Assembly (NCBI RefSeq): GCF_003596405.1
Contig: NZ_QYUR01000003.1
Coordinates: 1-64,000, forward strand
Direction: 5' to 3'
Length of the DNA stretch: 64,000 nucleotides
Source of the DNA: Pseudomonas cavernicola
GTDB taxonomy: Bacteria > Pseudomonadota > Gammaproteobacteria > Pseudomonadales > Pseudomonadaceae
Part shown: piece after piece, positions 1 through 7,462 of the stretch
Position numbering within the stretch: the first letter of the stretch is position 1
Layout: every line of letters starts with the position of its first letter
Program-made: the position numbers and the translations under genes
Notes under the pieces: model-generated
What the model was told of the DNA's origin: nothing
The model's database searches: none
The model's input: the letters and a program-made list of their open reading frames with translations, nothing else

Positions 1-318
1 TGGGGCGGGCTGCGGATCATGCGCTACAACTCGCTGCGCATGCTCTCCGGCGCCCAGGATGGGCGCTGCGCAAGGACGCGATGATCTACAAAGCTGTTCT
101 GGTCCAGCTGGCACGCCAACCTCGGCAAGCTGGCGATGGACGTGCTCGGCGCCGAGGCCGAGCTGATCGAGGCGGCGCCTTACCAGCTCAACCGCCTGCA
201 GTCGCTGTACCTGTTCACTCGCTCCGACACGATCTACGGCGGCAGCAACGAAATCCAACGCAACATCATTGCCGAACGCGCCCTGGGGATGCCGAAAGAG
301 CCCCGCGTTCGCGCCTGA
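1..318 (+). pseudogene. Acyl-CoA dehydrogenase 3' fragment (arm-1 copy), frameshifted
   Basis: This is the C-terminal third of the acyl-CoA dehydrogenase that is complete in the other arm at 7463-8656. It opens mid-gene at the window edge. Two compensating single-base indels in homopolymers (GGGG to GGG near 61, AA to AAA near 91) disturb the frame between them. After that the frame continues to the normal C-terminus with the YGGSNEIQRN motif of the FAD-binding helix region. No start is present. If the left arm is an assembly artefact this gene does not exist. Confidence 0.85.
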
Positions 319-340
319 ATCTGGCCTGAGGAATCTGAAA

Positions 341-1123
341 ATGCTCAATCCGACCTACGTGCCCGGGCACCAGTTGCTGCACGGCAAGTCCGTTCTGATC
401 ACCGCCGCCGCTGGCGTCGGCATCGGTTTTTCCGCCGCGCTGCGGGCCGCCGAGGAAGGCTGCCGGGCGCTGATGATCAGCGATATCCATGAAGGCCGGC
501 TGCAGGAGGCCGCGTTGAAGATCCGCGAGAAAACCGGGCTCGACCAGGTTTTCACCCAGGTCTGCAACGTCACCGATGAACAGCAGGTGCAGGCGCTGGT
601 CGCCGCCGCCGAACGCGACCTGGGTGGGGTCGATGTGCTGATCAACAACGCCGGCCTCGGTGGCTCGCGGCTGCTGGTGGAGATGCCGGACGAGGAGTGG
701 CAGCGCGTGCTGGACGTGACCCTCACCGGCACCATGCGCATGACCCGCGCCATGCTGCCAAAGATGATCGAGCGCCAGGCCGGGGCCATCGTCAACAACG
801 CCTCGGTGCTCGGCTGGCGCGCGCAGAAAGAGCAATCGCACTACGCCGCGGCCAAGGCCGGGGTGATGGCGCTGACCCGTTGCGCCGCAGTCGAGGCCGC
901 CGAGCATGGCATCCGCATCAACGCGGTGAGCCCGAGCATTGCCCTGCATGACTTCCTGCGCAAGTCCGCACCGCAAGCCGTATTGGAAAAGCTCGCCGCG
1001 AACGAGGCCTTTGGCCGCGCCGCAGAAGTCTGGGAAGTGGCCAACGTGATGATGTTCCTGGCCAGTGATTACAGCTCCTACATGACCGGTGAAGTCTTGT
1101 CGGTCTCTAGCCAGAGGGCCTGA
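341..1123 (+). CDS. ipdF: IpdF-like short-chain dehydrogenase (arm-1 copy)
   Basis: This is a 260-residue SDR identical to the copy at 6658-7440. The Rossmann motif TAAAGVGIGF covers residues 21-30, INNAG about 101-105, and the catalytic set is Ser155, Tyr168 and Lys172. The stretch around VLGWRAQ..SHYAAAKAG and the C-terminus resemble IpdF of actinobacterial cholesterol degraders, which oxidises the 5-hydroxyl of the HIP-CoA ring C/D intermediate. The start at 341 follows a GAGGA ribosome site; a longer upstream frame overlaps the acyl-CoA dehydrogenase stop and is less likely. Whether this is a true second copy depends on the palindrome being real. Confidence 0.85.
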   Translation: MLNPTYVPGHQLLHGKSVLITAAAGVGIGFSAALRAAEEGCRALMISDIHEGRLQEAALKIREKTGLDQVFTQVCNVTDEQQVQALVAAAERDLGGVDVLINNAGLGGSRLLVEMPDEEWQRVLDVTLTGTMRMTRAMLPKMIERQAGAIVNNASVLGWRAQKEQSHYAAAKAGVMALTRCAAVEAAEHGIRINAVSPSIALHDFLRKSAPQAVLEKLAANEAFGRAAEVWEVANVMMFLASDYSSYMTGEVLSVSSQRA

Positions 1124-1125
1124 GC

Positions 1126-1584
1126 ATGTGCCGAGTATTCGAAACGCCGTTCGCCCTGCACGAGGCGGTTGGCCAGACGCTGGGTGTCAGCGACTGGCTG
1201 CAGGTGGAACAGGAGCGCATCGACCTGTTCGCCGAGGCGACAGGTGATCACCAGTGGATTCACGTCGATCCCGAGAAAGCCGCCCAGGGCCCGTTTGGCA
1301 CCTGCATCGCCCACGGCTACCTGAGCCTGTCGCTGGTCAACCTGTTCCTGCCGCAGATCGTCGAGGTTCGCGGGATTTCCATGGGGGTGAACTACGGCTG
1401 CGACCGCCTGCGCTTCCCCAATGTGCTCAAGGTCGGCGCCCGCGTGCGCGGCAGCGCCGAGCTGGTGGGGGTCGAGGAGATCAAGGGCGGCGTGCAGGCT
1501 TGCATTCGCGTCAGCGTCGAGATCGAGGGCGAATCGCGCCCGGCCTGTGTGGTGGACACCATCAGCCGCTATTACCCCGAGTAG
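1126..1584 (+). CDS. MaoC/NodN-like enoyl-CoA hydratase (arm-1 copy)
   Basis: This is a 152-residue single hot-dog domain. The hydratase-2 style motif GDHQWIHVD places Asp41 and His46 as the likely catalytic pair, as in R-specific enoyl-CoA hydratases and MaoC proteins. It starts two bases after the SDR stop, so the two genes are translationally close. In a steroid operon it would hydrate an unsaturated ring-derived acyl-CoA, but the exact substrate cannot be read from the sequence. Identical copy at 6197-6655. Confidence 0.85.
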   Translation: MCRVFETPFALHEAVGQTLGVSDWLQVEQERIDLFAEATGDHQWIHVDPEKAAQGPFGTCIAHGYLSLSLVNLFLPQIVEVRGISMGVNYGCDRLRFPNVLKVGARVRGSAELVGVEEIKGGVQACIRVSVEIEGESRPACVVDTISRYYPE

Positions 1585-1597
1585 GGAATACCGAACC

Positions 1598-1656
1598 CGT
1601 AGGGTGGGCTTTAGCCCACCAGGGGCATTGTTCGGTGGGCTGAAGCCCACCCTACG
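1598..1656. repeat. REP-like double hairpin (GTAGGGTGGGCT family)
   Basis: Two neighbouring hairpins, GGGTGGGCT-TT-AGCCCACC and GGTGGGCT-GA-AGCCCACC, sit inside an outer palindrome starting CGTAGGG and ending CCCTACG. The element fills the gap between the MaoC and thiolase genes. The same family recurs at 6125-6183 (mirror copy) and 13503-13562, so it is a dispersed intergenic repeat. It may also weaken transcription within the operon. Confidence 0.85.
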
Positions 1657-1687
1657 AATACGCCCTGCCTAATCCGAGGAAAAAGAC

Positions 1688-2890
1688 ATGAAAGAAGCCG
1701 TAATCGTCTCCACCGCCCGCACGCCGATTGGCAAGGCCTTTCGTGGCGCCTTCAACGACACCGAGGCGCCCGTGCTGGGCGGCCATGTGGTGCGTGAGGC
1801 CGTACGCCGCGCCGGTATCGAGCCGGGCGAAGTGGACGACGTGCTGATCGGCGCCGCAGCGCAGCAAGGTACCCAGTCCTATAACCTCGGCCGGCTCTGT
1901 GCGATTGCCGGCGGTTTGCCCTCGACGGTGGCCGGCATGGCCTTGGAGCGTCAGTGCGCTTCCGGCCTGATGAGCATCGCCACCGCGGCCAAGGGCATCA
2001 TTTGCGACGAAATCGACATCGCCGTGGCGGGCGGGCTGGAGTCCATCTCCCTGGTGCAGAACAAGCACAAGAACCTCTACCGCAACCAGTCCAATGCGGT
2101 GCTTGAACTCGATCCGACGGCCTATATCCCGATGATCGAGACCGCCGAGATAGTCGCCGCGCGCTATGGCATTTCGCGCGAGGAACAAGACGAGTACAGC
2201 TACCACAGCCAGATGCGCACTGCCCTGGCGCAAAGCGCTGGGTTGTTCGATCTCGAACTGGCACCGCTGACCAGCCGGCAGGCGCTTTTCGACAAGGCCA
2301 GCGGCGAGACCCGTTACGAGGCTGTGACCTTGCAGCGCGACGAGTGCAACCGCGCGAGCACCACCCGCGAGAGCCTGGCGGCGCTGGAACCTGTGTGGCA
2401 GGGCGGGCAGTGGACGCAGGCGGGCCGCTTCATCACCGCCGGCAACGCCTCGCAGTTGTCCGACGGCGCCTCGGCCTCGGTGCTGATGAGCGCCAAGCTG
2501 GCCGAGCAGAAGGGCCTGGAGCCGCTGGGTATCTATCGCGGCCTGGCCGTGGCCGGCTGCAACGCCGACGAGATGGGCATAGGCCCGGTTTATGCGATCC
2601 CCAAACTGCTCAAGCGCCATGGCCTGAAGATGGATCATATCGGCCTCTGGGAACTCAACGAAGCCTTTGCCTGCCAGGTGCTCTATTGCCGCGACACCTT
2701 GGGCATCCCCGATGAACGACTGAACGTCAACGGCGGCGCCATTTCCATCGGCCACCCGTTCGGCATGTCCGGCGCACGCATGGTTGGCCATGCCCTGATC
2801 GAGGGTAAACGCCGCGGCCTGCGCTATGTGGTGGTGAGCATGTGCATCGGTGGCGGCATGGGCGCCGCGGCCTTGTTCGAGGTGGCGTAG
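1688..2890 (+). CDS. Thiolase (acetyl-CoA acyltransferase), arm-1 copy
   Basis: This is a 400-residue full-length thiolase. Nucleophilic Cys90 lies in ERQCASGL, the NEAFA motif is present, His356 lies in [11 protein letters not shown], and the second acid/base Cys386 lies in CIGGGMG. It is distinct from the FadA6-type thiolase at 13567. It probably cleaves a 3-ketoacyl-CoA from a steroid side chain or ring. The ATG follows a GAGGAAAAAG ribosome site. Identical copy at 4891-6093. Confidence 0.88.
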   Translation: MKEAVIVSTARTPIGKAFRGAFNDTEAPVLGGHVVREAVRRAGIEPGEVDDVLIGAAAQQGTQSYNLGRLCAIAGGLPSTVAGMALERQCASGLMSIATAAKGIICDEIDIAVAGGLESISLVQNKHKNLYRNQSNAVLELDPTAYIPMIETAEIVAARYGISREEQDEYSYHSQMRTALAQSAGLFDLELAPLTSRQALFDKASGETRYEAVTLQRDECNRASTTRESLAALEPVWQGGQWTQAGRFITAGNASQLSDGASASVLMSAKLAEQKGLEPLGIYRGLAVAGCNADEMGIGPVYAIPKLLKRHGLKMDHIGLWELNEAFACQVLYCRDTLGIPDERLNVNGGAISIGHPFGMSGARMVGHALIEGKRRGLRYVVVSMCIGGGMGAAALFEVA

Positions 2891-3028
2891 AGCGGACATG
2901 GCGGAGCCTTGTCCGCAGGGGCGAGGCTGCGCTGACTAGTCGCACGTCGGGTTAATTCGTTGTCACAGTTGCCACGCTGGGTTTCGCCAAAAACGGCTCT
3001 ACCCAGCCTACGCCCTGAAGGAGGATTC

Positions 3029-3418
3029 ATGATCACGCCTGAACAAGTGCAGCAATGCATGGCGCGCTATGTCGAACTGGTGGATGCCGGTGATATCGAT
3101 GGCATAGTCGCGCTCTACGCGGCGGATGCGGTGGTGGAAGACCCGGTCGGCAAGGCGCCGATCAGCGGCATAGCCGCGATCGCGACCTTTTACCGTGAGG
3201 GCCTCGGCAAGACCAAAGCCTCCGCCAGCCTGACCGGCCCGGTGCGGGCCACGGTGAATGGCTGCGGCGCCATGCCGTTTCGCGTCGATCTGAACTGGGG
3301 CGGACAGCTGTGCTCGATCCAGGTGATCGACGTGATGGAGTTCAACGCCGACGGCAAGATCCGTTCGATGAAAGCCTACTGGAGCGATGCCAACCTGGAA
3401 CTGCGAGGTGAGGCATGA
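3029..3418 (+). CDS. ksi: Delta5-3-ketosteroid isomerase (arm-1 copy)
   Basis: This 129-residue protein aligns over its whole length with bacterial steroid delta-isomerase (about 125-131 residues). It keeps Tyr14 and Asp101 of the oxyanion hole and Asp38 as the general base, plus the NGCGAMPFR segment of the Pseudomonas enzyme. It moves the C5-C6 double bond of a 3-oxo-delta5 steroid to C4-C5. The start at 3029 is chosen because AGGAGG lies directly upstream and the family begins here; an upstream in-frame start at 2960 adds unrelated residues. It overlaps the next gene by four bases. Identical copy at 4363-4752. Confidence 0.92.
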   Translation: MITPEQVQQCMARYVELVDAGDIDGIVALYAADAVVEDPVGKAPISGIAAIATFYREGLGKTKASASLTGPVRATVNGCGAMPFRVDLNWGGQLCSIQVIDVMEFNADGKIRSMKAYWSDANLELRGEA

Positions 3419-3855
3419 GCCTGGAGCAGCGCATCGTCCGGCTGGAGGCGCTGGAGGCGATCCGCCAACTGAAGCACCGCTACCTGAATGCCTGCGACCT
3501 GAAGCAGGTAGACAGCATCCGCGACTGCTTCGCCGAAGGCGAGGTGCTAATCGACTATGGCCCGCTGGGGACCTTTCGCGAGCGCGAGAGCTTCGTCGCG
3601 CTGTACCGGGAACTGGCCTGCCATGACTCGGTGATCGACCTGCATCACGGCGCCAATCCGGAGATCGAGCTGCTGTCGGCGACCGAGGCGTCGGCGCGGT
3701 GGGCGCTTTGGTATTTCAATATCGACGCCAACAGCGGCGCCACCCGCCAGCTCGGTGGTTTTTACCAGGATCGCTATCGGCTGACAGGGAGCGGCTGGAA
3801 GATAGTCGAGACGCGCTTTAGCGCCCATTCACAGACCAGCGGCAGTGCTGGCTAA
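3415..3855 (+). CDS. SnoaL-like protein (arm-1 copy), C-terminus at repeat edge
   Basis: This NTF2/SnoaL-like alpha+beta barrel protein (about 140 residues) begins RIVRLEALEAIRQLKHRY, typical of SnoaL_4-type proteins. Its start overlaps the ksi stop (ATGA). The function is unknown; related folds act as hydratases, isomerases or binding proteins on polycyclic substrates. The last codons are unreliable: this copy has one C fewer than the other arm near 3843, so it stops at the edge of the repeat while the other arm reads on. The native C-terminus is not known. Confidence 0.7.
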   Translation: MSLEQRIVRLEALEAIRQLKHRYLNACDLKQVDSIRDCFAEGEVLIDYGPLGTFRERESFVALYRELACHDSVIDLHHGANPEIELLSATEASARWALWYFNIDANSGATRQLGGFYQDRYRLTGSGWKIVETRFSAHSQTSGSAG

Positions 3856-4366
3856 AGGGTTCTGGCTTTTGTAGGAGCGAGCTCTGCTCGCGATCCGGGT
3901 AACGGCTGATTCGCGAGCCCAGAAGCTGCCAGCACTGGCCGCTGGTCTGTGAATGGGCGCTAAAGCGCGTCTCGACTATCTTCCAGCCGCTCCCTGTCAG
4001 CCGATAGCGATCCTGGTAAAAACCACCGAGCTGGCGGGTGGCGCCGCTGTTGGCGTCGATATTGAAATACCAAAGCGCCCACCGCGCCGACGCCTCGGTC
4101 GCCGACAGCAGCTCGATCTCCGGATTGGCGCCGTGATGCAGGTCGATCACCGAGTCATGGCAGGCCAGTTCCCGGTACAGCGCGACGAAGCTCTCGCGCT
4201 CGCGAAAGGTCCCCAGCGGGCCATAGTCGATTAGCACCTCGCCTTCGGCGAAGCAGTCGCGGATGCTGTCTACCTGCTTCAGGTCGCAGGCATTCAGGTA
4301 GCGGTGCTTCAGTTGGCGGATCGCCTCCAGCGCCTCCAGCCGGACGATGCGCTGCTCCAGGCTCAT
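3818..4366 (-). CDS. SnoaL-like protein (arm-2 copy), reads through spacer
   Basis: Residues 1-142 match the arm-1 protein at 3415-3855. Because this copy has GGCC where arm 1 has GGC, the frame stays open past the repeat edge (3928). It crosses the spacer and enters arm 1 in antisense, giving a 182-residue product with an artificial-looking tail. The true gene probably ends a few codons after the common HSQTSG. It overlaps the ksi stop by four bases, as in the other arm. Confidence 0.65.
   Translation of the reverse strand: MSLEQRIVRLEALEAIRQLKHRYLNACDLKQVDSIRDCFAEGEVLIDYGPLGTFRERESFVALYRELACHDSVIDLHHGANPEIELLSATEASARWALWYFNIDANSGATRQLGGFYQDRYRLTGSGWKIVETRFSAHSQTSGQCWQLLGSRISRYPDREQSSLLQKPEPFSQHCRWSVNGR
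3853..3927. repeat. Palindrome spacer with REP-like hairpin
   Basis: This 75-bp spacer between the inverted arms holds the common Pseudomonas intergenic repeat GTAGGAGCGAGCTCTGCTCG at 3871-3890. CTCGCGA and TCGCGAG form a hairpin across its centre. The arms are not identical right up to the dyad point: the first arm leaves homology after 3852 and the second before 3928. This matters when deciding between a fold-back read and a REP-mediated inversion. Confidence 0.8.
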
Positions 4367-4752
4367 GCCTCACCTCGCAGTTCCAGGTTGGCATCGCTCC
4401 AGTAGGCTTTCATCGAACGGATCTTGCCGTCGGCGTTGAACTCCATCACGTCGATCACCTGGATCGAGCACAGCTGTCCGCCCCAGTTCAGATCGACGCG
4501 AAACGGCATGGCGCCGCAGCCATTCACCGTGGCCCGCACCGGGCCGGTCAGGCTGGCGGAGGCTTTGGTCTTGCCGAGGCCCTCACGGTAAAAGGTCGCG
4601 ATCGCGGCTATGCCGCTGATCGGCGCCTTGCCGACCGGGTCTTCCACCACCGCATCCGCCGCGTAGAGCGCGACTATGCCATCGATATCACCGGCATCCA
4701 CCAGTTCGACATAGCGCGCCATGCATTGCTGCACTTGTTCAGGCGTGATCAT
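4363..4752 (-). CDS. ksi: Delta5-3-ketosteroid isomerase (arm-2 copy)
   Basis: Identical in sequence to the copy at 3029-3418: 129 residues with Tyr14, Asp38 and Asp101. It lies 138 bases downstream of the thiolase on the same strand and overlaps the SnoaL-like gene, so it is probably the sixth gene of the minus-strand operon that starts with the dehydrogenase at 9840. The gene marks the pathway as steroid-directed, because this enzyme has no other known natural substrate class. Confidence 0.92.
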   Translation of the reverse strand: MITPEQVQQCMARYVELVDAGDIDGIVALYAADAVVEDPVGKAPISGIAAIATFYREGLGKTKASASLTGPVRATVNGCGAMPFRVDLNWGGQLCSIQVIDVMEFNADGKIRSMKAYWSDANLELRGEA

Positions 4753-4890
4753 GAATCCTCCTTCAGGGCGTAGGCTGGGTAGAGCCGTTTTTGGCGAAAC
4801 CCAGCGTGGCAACTGTGACAACGAATTAACCCGACGTGCGACTAGTCAGCGCAGCCTCGCCCCTGCGGACAAGGCTCCGCCATGTCCGCT

Positions 4891-6093
4891 CTACGCCACC
4901 TCGAACAAGGCCGCGGCGCCCATGCCGCCACCGATGCACATGCTCACCACCACATAGCGCAGGCCGCGGCGTTTACCCTCGATCAGGGCATGGCCAACCA
5001 TGCGTGCGCCGGACATGCCGAACGGGTGGCCGATGGAAATGGCGCCGCCGTTGACGTTCAGTCGTTCATCGGGGATGCCCAAGGTGTCGCGGCAATAGAG
5101 CACCTGGCAGGCAAAGGCTTCGTTGAGTTCCCAGAGGCCGATATGATCCATCTTCAGGCCATGGCGCTTGAGCAGTTTGGGGATCGCATAAACCGGGCCT
5201 ATGCCCATCTCGTCGGCGTTGCAGCCGGCCACGGCCAGGCCGCGATAGATACCCAGCGGCTCCAGGCCCTTCTGCTCGGCCAGCTTGGCGCTCATCAGCA
5301 CCGAGGCCGAGGCGCCGTCGGACAACTGCGAGGCGTTGCCGGCGGTGATGAAGCGGCCCGCCTGCGTCCACTGCCCGCCCTGCCACACAGGTTCCAGCGC
5401 CGCCAGGCTCTCGCGGGTGGTGCTCGCGCGGTTGCACTCGTCGCGCTGCAAGGTCACAGCCTCGTAACGGGTCTCGCCGCTGGCCTTGTCGAAAAGCGCC
5501 TGCCGGCTGGTCAGCGGTGCCAGTTCGAGATCGAACAACCCAGCGCTTTGCGCCAGGGCAGTGCGCATCTGGCTGTGGTAGCTGTACTCGTCTTGTTCCT
5601 CGCGCGAAATGCCATAGCGCGCGGCGACTATCTCGGCGGTCTCGATCATCGGGATATAGGCCGTCGGATCGAGTTCAAGCACCGCATTGGACTGGTTGCG
5701 GTAGAGGTTCTTGTGCTTGTTCTGCACCAGGGAGATGGACTCCAGCCCGCCCGCCACGGCGATGTCGATTTCGTCGCAAATGATGCCCTTGGCCGCGGTG
5801 GCGATGCTCATCAGGCCGGAAGCGCACTGACGCTCCAAGGCCATGCCGGCCACCGTCGAGGGCAAACCGCCGGCAATCGCACAGAGCCGGCCGAGGTTAT
5901 AGGACTGGGTACCTTGCTGCGCTGCGGCGCCGATCAGCACGTCGTCCACTTCGCCCGGCTCGATACCGGCGCGGCGTACGGCCTCACGCACCACATGGCC
6001 GCCCAGCACGGGCGCCTCGGTGTCGTTGAAGGCGCCACGAAAGGCCTTGCCAATCGGCGTGCGGGCGGTGGAGACGATTACGGCTTCTTTCAT
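4891..6093 (-). CDS. Thiolase (arm-2 copy)
   Basis: Identical in sequence to the copy at 1688-2890: 400 residues with Cys90, His356 and Cys386. It follows the MaoC-like gene after a REP-like hairpin (6125-6183) that could partly terminate or stabilise the transcript. It supplies the thiolytic step for the operon encoded by 3.9-9.8 kb. Substrate chain length is not evident. Confidence 0.9.
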   Translation of the reverse strand: MKEAVIVSTARTPIGKAFRGAFNDTEAPVLGGHVVREAVRRAGIEPGEVDDVLIGAAAQQGTQSYNLGRLCAIAGGLPSTVAGMALERQCASGLMSIATAAKGIICDEIDIAVAGGLESISLVQNKHKNLYRNQSNAVLELDPTAYIPMIETAEIVAARYGISREEQDEYSYHSQMRTALAQSAGLFDLELAPLTSRQALFDKASGETRYEAVTLQRDECNRASTTRESLAALEPVWQGGQWTQAGRFITAGNASQLSDGASASVLMSAKLAEQKGLEPLGIYRGLAVAGCNADEMGIGPVYAIPKLLKRHGLKMDHIGLWELNEAFACQVLYCRDTLGIPDERLNVNGGAISIGHPFGMSGARMVGHALIEGKRRGLRYVVVSMCIGGGMGAAALFEVA

Positions 6094-6124
6094 GTCTTTT
6101 TCCTCGGATTAGGCAGGGCGTATT

Positions 6125-6183
6125 CGTAGGGTGGGCTTCAGCCCACCGAACAATGCCCCTGGTGGGCTAAAGCCCACCCTACG
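6125..6183. repeat. REP-like double hairpin (mirror of 1598-1656)
   Basis: Two GGTGGGCT/AGCCCACC hairpins bounded by CGTAGGG and CCCTACG lie between the thiolase and MaoC genes. They are identical to the element in the other arm and related to 13503-13562. Confidence 0.85.
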
Positions 6184-6196
6184 GGTTCGGTATTCC

Positions 6197-6655
6197 CTAC
6201 TCGGGGTAATAGCGGCTGATGGTGTCCACCACACAGGCCGGGCGCGATTCGCCCTCGATCTCGACGCTGACGCGAATGCAAGCCTGCACGCCGCCCTTGA
6301 TCTCCTCGACCCCCACCAGCTCGGCGCTGCCGCGCACGCGGGCGCCGACCTTGAGCACATTGGGGAAGCGCAGGCGGTCGCAGCCGTAGTTCACCCCCAT
6401 GGAAATCCCGCGAACCTCGACGATCTGCGGCAGGAACAGGTTGACCAGCGACAGGCTCAGGTAGCCGTGGGCGATGCAGGTGCCAAACGGGCCCTGGGCG
6501 GCTTTCTCGGGATCGACGTGAATCCACTGGTGATCACCTGTCGCCTCGGCGAACAGGTCGATGCGCTCCTGTTCCACCTGCAGCCAGTCGCTGACACCCA
6601 GCGTCTGGCCAACCGCCTCGTGCAGGGCGAACGGCGTTTCGAATACTCGGCACAT
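6197..6655 (-). CDS. MaoC/NodN-like enoyl-CoA hydratase (arm-2 copy)
   Basis: Identical to 1126-1584: a single 152-residue hot-dog domain with Asp41 and His46 in GDHQWIHVD. It is separated by two bases from the IpdF-like gene upstream. The operon context (acyl-CoA dehydrogenase, this hydratase, SDR dehydrogenase, thiolase) is a complete beta-oxidation turn, so it most likely acts between the dehydrogenase pair and the SDR. Confidence 0.87.
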   Translation of the reverse strand: MCRVFETPFALHEAVGQTLGVSDWLQVEQERIDLFAEATGDHQWIHVDPEKAAQGPFGTCIAHGYLSLSLVNLFLPQIVEVRGISMGVNYGCDRLRFPNVLKVGARVRGSAELVGVEEIKGGVQACIRVSVEIEGESRPACVVDTISRYYPE

Positions 6656-6657
6656 GC

Positions 6658-7440
6658 TCAGGCCCTCTGGCTAGAGACCGACAAGACTTCACCGGTCATG
6701 TAGGAGCTGTAATCACTGGCCAGGAACATCATCACGTTGGCCACTTCCCAGACTTCTGCGGCGCGGCCAAAGGCCTCGTTCGCGGCGAGCTTTTCCAATA
6801 CGGCTTGCGGTGCGGACTTGCGCAGGAAGTCATGCAGGGCAATGCTCGGGCTCACCGCGTTGATGCGGATGCCATGCTCGGCGGCCTCGACTGCGGCGCA
6901 ACGGGTCAGCGCCATCACCCCGGCCTTGGCCGCGGCGTAGTGCGATTGCTCTTTCTGCGCGCGCCAGCCGAGCACCGAGGCGTTGTTGACGATGGCCCCG
7001 GCCTGGCGCTCGATCATCTTTGGCAGCATGGCGCGGGTCATGCGCATGGTGCCGGTGAGGGTCACGTCCAGCACGCGCTGCCACTCCTCGTCCGGCATCT
7101 CCACCAGCAGCCGCGAGCCACCGAGGCCGGCGTTGTTGATCAGCACATCGACCCCACCCAGGTCGCGTTCGGCGGCGGCGACCAGCGCCTGCACCTGCTG
7201 TTCATCGGTGACGTTGCAGACCTGGGTGAAAACCTGGTCGAGCCCGGTTTTCTCGCGGATCTTCAACGCGGCCTCCTGCAGCCGGCCTTCATGGATATCG
7301 CTGATCATCAGCGCCCGGCAGCCTTCCTCGGCGGCCCGCAGCGCGGCGGAAAAACCGATGCCGACGCCAGCGGCGGCGGTGATCAGAACGGACTTGCCGT
7401 GCAGCAACTGGTGCCCGGGCACGTAGGTCGGATTGAGCAT
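6658..7440 (-). CDS. ipdF: IpdF-like short-chain dehydrogenase (arm-2 copy)
   Basis: Same 260-residue SDR as at 341-1123, with Ser155, Tyr168 and Lys172. In actinobacteria ipdF is adjacent to fadE30; here the acyl-CoA dehydrogenase 7463-8656 lies immediately upstream, which supports the assignment. The expected role is NAD(P)-dependent oxidation of a hydroxy group on the HIP-CoA (ring C/D) intermediate in the cytoplasm. The start at 7440 has GAGGA nine bases upstream and avoids overlap with the previous gene. Confidence 0.87.
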   Translation of the reverse strand: MLNPTYVPGHQLLHGKSVLITAAAGVGIGFSAALRAAEEGCRALMISDIHEGRLQEAALKIREKTGLDQVFTQVCNVTDEQQVQALVAAAERDLGGVDVLINNAGLGGSRLLVEMPDEEWQRVLDVTLTGTMRMTRAMLPKMIERQAGAIVNNASVLGWRAQKEQSHYAAAKAGVMALTRCAAVEAAEHGIRINAVSPSIALHDFLRKSAPQAVLEKLAANEAFGRAAEVWEVANVMMFLASDYSSYMTGEVLSVSSQRA

Positions 7441-7462
7441 TTTCAGATTCCTCAGGCCAGAT

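Larger units (their letters stand above)
1..3852. repeat. Left arm of a 7.8-kb inverted repeat
   Basis: The reverse complement of this arm lies at 3928-7780; position p here pairs with 7781-p there. The five coding regions between about 341 and 3840 translate identically in both arms. Three differences were seen: a G-run shortened by one near 61, an A-run lengthened by one near 91, and one C missing near 3843. All three lie at the ends of this arm. The arm may continue left of the window. It is either a real inverted duplication or an assembly or fold-back artefact. Confidence 0.97.

Noticed and set aside
266..976. Long minus-strand frame opposite the SDR (and its mirror at 6805-7515)
   Set aside because: High-GC shadow of the SDR: rich in His, Gly and Arg, no family, fully antisense to a clear gene.
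1652..2899. 415-codon frame antisense to the thiolase (and mirror at 4882-6129)
   Set aside because: Shadow of a convincing thiolase; composition is typical of antisense frames in GC-rich DNA.
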